Source of the DNA: JAGXQV01 sp964451375
GTDB taxonomy: Bacteria; Pseudomonadota; Gammaproteobacteria; Burkholderiales; Sulfuricellaceae
Length of the DNA stretch: 12,398 nucleotides
NCBI GenBank assembly: GCA_964451375.1
Contig: CAYVIN010000109.1
Span: forward strand, 1-12,398
Direction of reading: 5' to 3'
In this document: piece after piece, positions 7,639 through 12,398 of the stretch
Position numbering within the stretch: the stretch's first letter is position 1
Layout of the letters: every line of letters begins with the position of its first letter
Translations under genes and position numbers: made by a program
The notes under the pieces: generated by a model
Told to the model about the DNA's origin: nothing
What the model saw: only the letters and a program-made list of their open reading frames with translations
The model's database searches: none

Positions 7639-8493
7639 ATGATCTACCTCAACGGCGTTTTTATGCCCCTCGAAGAAGCCCGTGTACCCGTGCTGGATCG
7701 CGGTTTCATCTTCGGCGACGGGGTCTACGAAATGATTCCGGTGTATTCGCGCCACCCTTTCCGGCTCGCCGAACACCTCACCCGCCTGCAAGCCAGCCTG
7801 GACGGCATCCGCCTGCCTAATCCGCATACCCGGGCCGAATGGGAAAACCTCATCGGGGAACTGATCGCCCGTAATCCCGGCGAAGACTTGTCGTTGTATC
7901 TCCATGTCACGCGCGGCGTTGCGCCGCGCGACCACGCCTTTCCCAAGGACGTGCAACCGACCGTGTTTTTGATGGCCAATCCGCTCACCACGCCCTCCGC
8001 CGAGCAGGTGGAACAGGGCGTGACCGCGATTAGCGCCGCCGACAATCGTTGGTTGCGCTGCGACCTCAAGGCGATTTCGCTGCTCTCCAACGTTCTGCTG
8101 CGGCAACTCGCGGTCGATGCGGGCACAATGGAAACCCTGCTGTTGCGCGACGGATTTCTGATGGAAGGGGCGGCCACCAGCGTCTTCGTAGTCAGCAACG
8201 GCGTCCTGCTGGCCCCGCCCAAAAGTCACCTGATCCTGCCCGGCGTCACCTACGATGTAGTGCTCGAACTCGCCGCCGCCAACGCCATTCCCCATGAAGT
8301 GCGCGCCATCCCGGAAACCGAATTACGCGCCGCCTCGGAAATCTGGCTCACCTCGTCAACCAAGGAAGTCCTCGCGGTAGTCAGTCTTGACGGCCAGCGG
8401 GTCGGCAACGGCGTTCCCGGCCCGCTTTACCGGCGCGTGTATGGGTTGTACCAGGAATACAAACGGACAGTGATGAGGAAAAGCAGTGTTTAA
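7639..8493 (+). CDS. dat: D-amino-acid aminotransferase (fold type IV PLP enzyme)
   Basis: This is probably a cytoplasmic PLP-dependent D-amino-acid transaminase (D-Ala + 2-oxoglutarate to pyruvate + D-Glu). The 284-residue protein has the class-IV motifs: LDRGFIFGDGVYE near the N-terminus (Tyr30), the PLP lysine K144 in CDLKAISLLSN, and E176 in MEGAATSVF. R97 and H99 in the PRDHAFP segment match the RxH substrate-carboxylate pair of Bacillus D-amino-acid transaminase, which favours this over branched-chain aminotransferase. The ATG at 7639 lies in the right target duplication of the element. MIYLNG is the usual N-terminus of the family, so nothing was lost. It follows dacA, which releases D-Ala, and precedes ybeD-lipB. 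Confidence 0.88.
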   Translation: MIYLNGVFMPLEEARVPVLDRGFIFGDGVYEMIPVYSRHPFRLAEHLTRLQASLDGIRLPNPHTRAEWENLIGELIARNPGEDLSLYLHVTRGVAPRDHAFPKDVQPTVFLMANPLTTPSAEQVEQGVTAISAADNRWLRCDLKAISLLSNVLLRQLAVDAGTMETLLLRDGFLMEGAATSVFVVSNGVLLAPPKSHLILPGVTYDVVLELAAANAIPHEVRAIPETELRAASEIWLTSSTKEVLAVVSLDGQRVGNGVPGPLYRRVYGLYQEYKRTVMRKSSV

Positions 8494-8498
8494 CGTTA

Positions 8499-8579
8499 AG
8501 TGCTTAGTGTTGAGTTGTGGAGTGCGCTTTGCGCACACGCTTTTCAACTAAACACTCAACACTAAAAACTAAAAACTGA
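8499..8579. repeat. Fold-back heptamer repeat between dat and ybeD
   Basis: The left arm contains AGTGCTT, AGTGTTG and AGTTGTG (8499-8519). The centre is a perfect 6-bp hairpin, GTGCGC-TTT-GCGCAC (8522-8536). The right arm (8545-8579) reads AACTAAAC, then ACTCAAC, ACTAAAA, ACTAAAA and ACTGAA, a 7-bp periodic series. TTAGTGTTGAGT (8504-8515) is exactly complementary to 8554-8565. Only a short TTTT (8541-8544) follows the central hairpin, so termination would be weak. The array runs almost up to the ybeD start and leaves no clear ribosome-binding site. Confidence 0.82.
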
Positions 8580-8582
8580 ACT

Positions 8583-8843
8583 ATGGAAACTTCCCTACTC
8601 GAATTCCCCTGCGACTTTCCCATCAAGATCATGGGTGAAACCCAGGATGGTTTTGCCGACGCCATGCTCGCGCTGGTCAAGCGCCACGCCCCCGATTTCG
8701 ACGCCGCCACCACGGAAATCCGCGCCAGCAAAGGGGGGCGTTACATCTCCCTGACCTGCACCGTGCGCGCCGTCTCGCAAGCCCAGCTCGACGCGCTGTA
8801 CCGCGACATCACCGGTCACCCGATGGTGGTGATGGCTTTGTGA
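8583..8843 (+). CDS. ybeD: DUF493 (YbeD) family protein
   Basis: This small protein (86 aa) of the DUF493 family resembles Escherichia coli YbeD, which also sits between dacA and lipB. Shared features are LLEFPCDFPIKIMG near the N-terminus, VKRHAPDFD in the middle, SKGGRYISLTCTV, and a C-terminal VVMAL. The fold is a small alpha/beta ACT-like domain, and its biochemical role is not settled. The ATG at 8583 is fixed by the conserved N-terminus, but the DNA just before it is heptamer repeat with no Shine-Dalgarno match. The TGA stop overlaps the GTG of lipB (8840), so lipB translation is probably coupled to ybeD. Confidence 0.92.
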   Translation: METSLLEFPCDFPIKIMGETQDGFADAMLALVKRHAPDFDAATTEIRASKGGRYISLTCTVRAVSQAQLDALYRDITGHPMVVMAL

Positions 8844-9529
8844 GCGCTGAGATGCGAGGACTGAGGAGTGAGGAGCGGGGCGATGAAGAGGCGCTTTTAC
8901 TCAGTCCTCAGTCCTCAGTCCCCAGTCCTGTTATCAAACGTTTAGGCCTGGTCGAATATCTCCCCACTTGGGCAGCCATGCGCGACTTCACCGCCCAGCG
9001 CGGGCCGGATACCCCCGACGAACTCTGGGTGCTCCAGCATTTCCCGGTGTACACCCTGGGGCTCGCCGGCAAACCCGAACACCTCCTGCAGGAAACCACG
9101 ATCCCCCTAGTCAAAACCGACCGGGGCGGGCAAATCACCTACCACGGGCCGGGGCAGATCATCGTTTATTTGCTGCTCGACCTCCAGCGCTGTAATCTCG
9201 GGGTAAAAGACCTGGTGCGGCGGCTGGAGCAGGCCGTCATCGACCTCCTCGCGGAATACCAGGTCACCGCCGAGCGCCGTGACAAAGCGCCGGGCGTGTA
9301 CGTCGGGGGCGCAAAAATCGCCGCGCTGGGCCTCAAGGTAAAAAGCGCCGGCTGCTATCACGGCCTGTCGTTGAATGTGGATATGGATTTGCAGCCCTTC
9401 AACGCTATCAATCCCTGCGGCTATCCCGGTCTTGCCGTCACTCAGATCCGCTCGCTAGGGATCAGCGACCAAACCCAAGTCATCATGGAAAAATTGCTTT
9501 GCCAGGTTGTTCTCCAATTGGCGGAATAA
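8840..9529 (+). CDS. lipB: Lipoyl(octanoyl) transferase LipB with repeat-encoded N-terminal extension
   Basis: LipB moves octanoate from acyl carrier protein to lipoyl domains of 2-oxoacid dehydrogenases and the glycine cleavage H protein, in the cytoplasm. Core motifs are DRGGQITYHGPGQ (94-106), K159 in GGAKIAALG and catalytic C193 in NPCGYPG; their 34-residue spacing equals that of E. coli K135/C169. Similarity to family members begins only near residue 31 (VIKRLGL). Residues 1-30 are encoded partly by a heptamer repeat, making the N-terminus 24 residues longer than in E. coli. The only ATG or GTG starts before the conserved core are GTG 8840, overlapping the ybeD stop, and ATG 8852, both upstream of the repeat. 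The next ATG (near 8978) would delete conserved sequence. Confidence 0.92.
   Translation: MSAEMRGLRSEERGDEEALLLSPQSSVPSPVIKRLGLVEYLPTWAAMRDFTAQRGPDTPDELWVLQHFPVYTLGLAGKPEHLLQETTIPLVKTDRGGQITYHGPGQIIVYLLLDLQRCNLGVKDLVRRLEQAVIDLLAEYQVTAERRDKAPGVYVGGAKIAALGLKVKSAGCYHGLSLNVDMDLQPFNAINPCGYPGLAVTQIRSLGISDQTQVIMEKLLCQVVLQLAE
8857..8929. repeat. Fold-back heptamer repeat inside the 5' end of lipB
   Basis: Left units are AGGACTG, AGGAGTG and AGGAGCG (8857-8877). Right units are CTCAGTC three times and CCCAGTC (8900-8927), the reverse complement of the left type. The arms can pair into an imperfect hairpin. The whole array is an open frame in phase with lipB and encodes Arg/Glu/Leu/Ser/Pro-rich sequence with no counterpart in the family. 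It is the same unit type as at 605-682. Confidence 0.85.
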
Positions 9530-9545
9530 CTGGCGCAGTATTCTC

Positions 9546-9560
9546 CGGCGCTAAGCGCCG
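9546..9560. terminator. Small hairpin between convergent lipB and methyltransferase gene
   Basis: CGGCGC (9546-9551) and GCGCCG (9555-9560) form a perfect 6-bp stem with a TAA loop, overlapping the methyltransferase stop. Neither side has a T-run, so intrinsic termination is doubtful; the position between convergent genes is the main reason to list it. Confidence 0.3.
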
Positions 9561-10681
9561 CCGCGAGCGCCGTTCGGGTGCGTCACGAGAAGGTTGCCGA
9601 ACGATCGCAGACGGACTACTTCGTCCAGTACCAATCCGCTGCGAACAAGGAGGGTTTGCCATTCCGCCAGGGTGCGTTCGCGCCCCCGCGAACCCATAAA
9701 CATCTGCATGTCGAATGAGGCTTCGGTCAGGCCGGCGCGGACTTCCGGCAGCACCATTTCCAACAGAGCGATGGGCGCGCCGGTTGAGCCGCTGGCGCGC
9801 GCGAGATTGCCGAAGGCGATGGCGGCATTGTCATCGTCGAAGCCATGCAGTACGGCGCACAGCAAATAGATGTCCCGGCTGTTGCGGGCGGCGGGGACAG
9901 CCTCCAGCAGGTTGCTGGCCTGAAAGGCGAGGCGCTCCACTCCAACGTCAGGGTGTGCTGTCCAATAGCACTGGGCCTCGGCAATAATTTGAGGACGATC
10001 CACAACCAGCGCGGTGAGGTGTGGGTGCCGTTTGAGAATTGCCAATGCCTTGACGCCGCGTGAGCCGCCCACGTCGATGATGCGGGCGAAGCGGCCCCAC
10101 TCGAAATCACGGGCAAAGCTGTCGCCGGTCAGTGCTTCAACACTGGCCATGGCGGCGGAAAACAGTGCATCGAAATCTGCGTGACGATCCAGATAGGCAT
10201 ACAACTCCTCGCCGTGACTCAGGAAAAAAGGGGGTGTCCCTTCACGCACACCGTTTTCAAGTTGTTCATACCAGGGTCTGCTCATCGCCTCGGAATTGTG
10301 CATAAGGATCATGGCCCGTACACTTTGCGGATGATCCTGGCGCAAGAACGCGGATAGCTTGTTGTTGCGGTATGTACGCGGTGCGGTCTCGACGAAAACC
10401 TCCATGGCCGCCAAGAGACGTAGCAGCCGGGCTAGTGCGTCGGGGTGGGCCGCGATGCGGGCCGCCAGGGTGTCCACCCCGCATTCTTCGTCCCCCAAAG
10501 CGCTTGCGACATCCAGTTGCGCCGCGACATAGAGTACGCGCGATTGCCAGAAGGCCGAGCCGATCTGCATCAGGCGGAATGGCGGTGGAGTGAGTTTGGC
10601 GGGAAGGGATTGCAGCCAGGTGGCGAACTTCATTACCTTGGCGAAGCGCTGCACGGCGCATGGGTTCTTCTGATAGGGCAT
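9551..10681 (-). CDS. SAM-dependent O-methyltransferase (COMT / Methyltransf_2 type)
   Basis: This 376-residue protein looks like the plant-COMT-like O-methyltransferases of bacteria, for example those acting on polyketides, carotenoids or aromatic hydroxyls. An N-terminal winged-helix dimerisation region spans about 38-125. The Rossmann SAM-binding domain follows, with motif I IIDVGGSRG (201-209), the ALVVDRPQII acidic-loop region, H279 in CAVLHGFDDD at the place of the catalytic-base histidine, and GRERTLAEW near the C-terminus. The substrate is unknown. An upstream in-frame ATG exists at 10699, but the ATG at 10681 is preferred because AAGGGAG sits 8 nt before it. It lies 14 nt after the end of the broken tetR gene, so the two were probably one transcript and the regulator may have controlled it. 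Confidence 0.85.
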   Translation of the reverse strand: MPYQKNPCAVQRFAKVMKFATWLQSLPAKLTPPPFRLMQIGSAFWQSRVLYVAAQLDVASALGDEECGVDTLAARIAAHPDALARLLRLLAAMEVFVETAPRTYRNNKLSAFLRQDHPQSVRAMILMHNSEAMSRPWYEQLENGVREGTPPFFLSHGEELYAYLDRHADFDALFSAAMASVEALTGDSFARDFEWGRFARIIDVGGSRGVKALAILKRHPHLTALVVDRPQIIAEAQCYWTAHPDVGVERLAFQASNLLEAVPAARNSRDIYLLCAVLHGFDDDNAAIAFGNLARASGSTGAPIALLEMVLPEVRAGLTEASFDMQMFMGSRGRERTLAEWQTLLVRSGLVLDEVVRLRSFGNLLVTHPNGARGGA

Positions 10682-10695
10682 GGTGTGGGCTCCCT

Positions 10696-11303
10696 TCATT
10701 TTGGGGTAGCCGGGGGCAACCCCGCCGAAAACAGGTGGCCATTGAAATTTGCCAGTGTTTCGAGAAAGGCGCTATCCATCGGACGCCCCATTTGTTCCTC
10801 GAAAATATCCTTCAGTAGCATTGGCGTCATCGCCAGGCTGACGAAAGCCAGGCGCAGGATGTCGGGATCGATGCCCGGCGCGACCTGCCCAGATTCCTTC
10901 AATTCGGCCACCTTGCGCGCCCCACGGGTACGCCCGCGCTCCAGCAGTTGTTGAATGAAACGTCGCCCCGGCCCGTGGTTGAGGGCCAGCACCTTGAGGA
11001 TCAGTTTTGGAAATTCGGGGCGCGCCGCCATGGCGTCGTAATAGAGGCGCAGGAAACCCGTAAATCCATCAACCGACCCTAACAACGGGCCGTCGCCAGC
11101 AAGGGATTCAGGGTCTCGCGGATCATTTCCTCGTAAAGCCCTTCCTTGTTGCCGAAGTAGTAACGGATCATCGAAACGTTGGCTCCCGCCTGTTCGGCGA
11201 TCCGCCGGGTAGTGACGCGGTGATAATCGTCGGCAAGAAAACACGCCAGCGCCGCCTTGATAAGGCGCGCCCGGATCGGTTCCCCTTTGTCGCTTGCACT
11301 CAT
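10696..11303 (-). pseudogene. TetR-family transcriptional regulator, interrupted by a frameshift
   Basis: The first 70 or so residues, from the ATG at 11303 with GGGGAG just upstream, form a normal TetR N-terminus. The helix-turn-helix includes TTRRIAEQAGANVSMIRYYF followed by GNKEGLYEEMI. This frame stops at TAG (11079-11081) after 74 residues. The C-terminal ligand-binding part (from about GPLLGSVDGFTGFLRLYYDAM to the TGA at 10696) continues in another frame, and adding one base between about 11082 and 11110 would rejoin the two. No slippery heptamer suited to programmed -1 shifting is visible there, so a mutation or a read error is more likely. If real, the cell makes only an isolated DNA-binding domain or nothing useful. 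The repaired gene would be about 200 residues, normal for TetR proteins. Confidence 0.82.
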
Positions 11304-11373
11304 GACCGGCTCCCCAGATATCGATGCGATACAGGTTAGCATTGCGGCGCGCCGAGTCCGAAGCGCTTTCGTC

Positions 11374-11395
11374 AATCAAGATCGGGCGGTTGATT
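11374..11395. promoter_or_regulatory. Candidate TetR operator upstream of the broken tetR gene
   Basis: AATCAA (11374-11379) and TTGATT (11390-11395) form a perfect 6-bp inverted repeat with a 10-nt spacer, 71-92 nt upstream of the tetR start. On the - strand a TTTAAT hexamer (-10-like) overlaps the distal arm, though its -35 match is poor. TetR-family proteins usually bind such palindromes upstream of their own gene, so autoregulation of the tetR-methyltransferase pair is plausible. Confidence 0.4.
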
Positions 11396-11571
11396 AAAGG
11401 CGAAGGATAAAACCGAGAAATGCGACAGAGAGGGGAAAGACCACTATCCCAACGGGGGAAGCGGGCGCTTATGCGGAGCACGAGGCGCGCCGCCAATATG
11501 TCATGAAAGCTAGGCTGGATAAGGACTTCCGGCCAGATTCGTCTGCAAGAACATCAACCCGCTGGTGCTTG

Positions 11572-11604
11572 TTCCGGGTGAACGCTCAGCGCGTCCATCC
11601 GGAA
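11572..11604 (-). terminator. Weak hairpin downstream of the ybiT-like gene
   Basis: TTCCGG (11572-11577) and CCGGAA (11599-11604) are complementary, with a small inner CGC/GCG pair (11583-11591). It lies 15 nt beyond the stop of the ABC-F gene on the - strand. There is no T-run, so a terminator role is only a guess from position. Confidence 0.22.
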
Positions 11605-11618
11605 TAAACGGCGGGGAG

Positions 11619-12398
11619 CTATACCTCAATCCCCTGACTATGCAAATAATCCTCATAGTTGCCGATGTGGTGCTTGAAGCCGCCGTTGCCGTCGAGTTCC
11701 AGGATCTGGGTGGCGAGCGAGGAGACGAACTGGCGGTCGTGGCTGACGAAAATCAGGGTGCCTTTGTATTGCTCCAGCGCCATGTTGAGGGCTTCGATGG
11801 TTTCCATGTCCATGTGGTTGGTGGGCTCGTCCATCACCAGCACATTGGGGCGTTCCAGCAATAGCTTGCCGTACAACATCCGGCCTTTTTCGCCGCCGGA
11901 GAGGACTTTTACCGATTTTTTCGAGTCGTCGCCGGAGAACAGCAGGCGGCCCAGCGTGGCGCGGATGATCTGGTCGTCGTCGCTCTTGCGCCCGTGCCGC
12001 TCCATCCAGTCGAACAGCGTCATGTCGTGCTCGAACTCGGCATGATGATCCTGGGCGAAGTAGCCGATTTTTGCCTTGTCCGCCCATTTCACGACGCCCT
12101 GGTCGGGTTCGATTTCGCCGACCAGGGTTTTGATCAGGGTGGTTTTACCCGAGCCGTTGGGGCCGATGATGGCGAGGCGCTGGCCGGCGTCGAGGAGCAG
12201 ATTGAGGCTGTGGAACAAGACCTTGTCGTAACCCTTGGCGATATCGAGCAACTCGACGGCCTTGCGATGGAGCTTTTCCCGGTCGTCGGTTTCGAACCGG
12301 ATATACGGGCTTTGGCGGCTCGACGGCTTGACCTCGACCACCGTGTCCTTGAGTTTGTCGGCCTGTTTGGCGCGGCTGGTGGCTTGGCGCGCCTTGGA
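11619..12398 (-). CDS. ybiT: ABC-F family ATPase, YbiT-like, 3' part (5' end outside window)
   Basis: These are the last 259 residues of a duplicated-ATPase ABC-F protein. ABC-F proteins lack membrane segments and act on the ribosome; the exact role of YbiT is not well settled. The fragment starts in the inter-domain linker (SKARQATSRAKQ) and contains the whole second ATPase domain: Walker A GPNGSGKT (79-86), signature LSGGE (166-170), Walker B VLVMDEPTNHMD (186-197) and the switch histidine H220 in VSHDR. It ends YEDYLHSQGIEV, close to E. coli YbiT. The linker is open to the window edge, so the start lies outside; an internal GTG at 12341 is not the true start. The tetR block lies downstream on the same strand, 315 nt away. 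Confidence 0.93.
   Translation of the reverse strand, partial: SKARQATSRAKQADKLKDTVVEVKPSSRQSPYIRFETDDREKLHRKAVELLDIAKGYDKVLFHSLNLLLDAGQRLAIIGPNGSGKTTLIKTLVGEIEPDQGVVKWADKAKIGYFAQDHHAEFEHDMTLFDWMERHGRKSDDDQIIRATLGRLLFSGDDSKKSVKVLSGGEKGRMLYGKLLLERPNVLVMDEPTNHMDMETIEALNMALEQYKGTLIFVSHDRQFVSSLATQILELDGNGGFKHHIGNYEDYLHSQGIEV

Larger units (their letters stand above)
11304..11618. other. Gene-free stretch between ybiT-like and tetR genes
   Basis: No credible coding frame was found in these 315 nt. The part next to tetR contains a candidate operator (11374-11395). GGCGCGCC occurs twice (11346-11353 and 11484-11491), each next to a CATTG/CAAT-like flank in inverted order, giving a loose inverted repeat. 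A weak hairpin lies at 11572-11604. No insertion sequence or RNA gene was recognised. Confidence 0.6.

Noticed and set aside
8522..8544. Intrinsic terminator after dat (6-bp GC hairpin then TTTT)
   Set aside because: The T-run is short, starts 5 nt after the stem and sits within the heptamer array. It is better explained as the tip of the fold-back repeat.
11079..11110. Programmed -1 ribosomal frameshifting in tetR
   Set aside because: No X XXY YYZ slippery heptamer is in phase before the stop, and TetR genes are not known to use this mechanism. A mutation or read error is simpler.
11304..11496. N-terminal extension of the second tetR frame up to 11496 as a 266-residue protein
   Set aside because: The upstream part reads the helix-turn-helix region out of frame and gives non-conserved sequence. 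Only the part after about 11100 is TetR-like.

Overview
The window looks like a chromosomal segment of a GC-rich betaproteobacterium. The inference rests on gene order (mreB-mreC-mreD-mrdA-rodA-rlpA-dacA-dat-ybeD-lipB), which I associate with Nitrosomonadales-type genomes, and on protein similarity recalled from memory. No taxonomic search was run.

Positions 1-9529 (+ strand) hold one long, tightly packed cell-envelope run. It starts with the 3' part of mreB, then mreC, mreD, mrdA (PBP2), rodA, rlpA and dacA, which together make the elongasome and its wall-processing enzymes. It continues with a D-amino-acid aminotransferase (dat), a DUF493 protein (ybeD) and the octanoyltransferase lipB. The core genes overlap or nearly touch: mreC/mreD by 14 nt, mrdA/rodA by 8 nt, ybeD/lipB by 4 nt.

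This operon has been invaded by small non-coding elements. A 311-bp MITE-like element (7328-7638) with perfect 18-bp terminal inverted repeats and a 5-bp ATGAT target duplication sits exactly in what must have been an ATGA stop/start overlap of dacA and dat. The duplication rebuilt both the dacA stop and the dat start, and the right terminal repeat supplies a GAGG in ribosome-binding position. Four other junctions (mreB/mreC, rodA/rlpA, dat/ybeD, ybeD/lipB) carry degenerate 7-bp tandem repeats of consensus AG[G/T][A/G][C/T]TG, three of them as fold-back pairs. The last copy lies inside the lipB reading frame and appears to be translated as an extra N-terminal segment.

Positions 9551-12398 (- strand) are a different block: a COMT-type O-methyltransferase, a TetR-family repressor gene upstream of it that is broken by a frameshift, a 315-nt gene-free stretch with a candidate TetR operator, and the 3' part of a YbiT-like ABC-F ATPase that runs off the window. 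The lipA gene often found after lipB is absent here; the methyltransferase lies convergent to lipB instead. No RNA genes, CRISPR arrays or complete transposase genes were seen.
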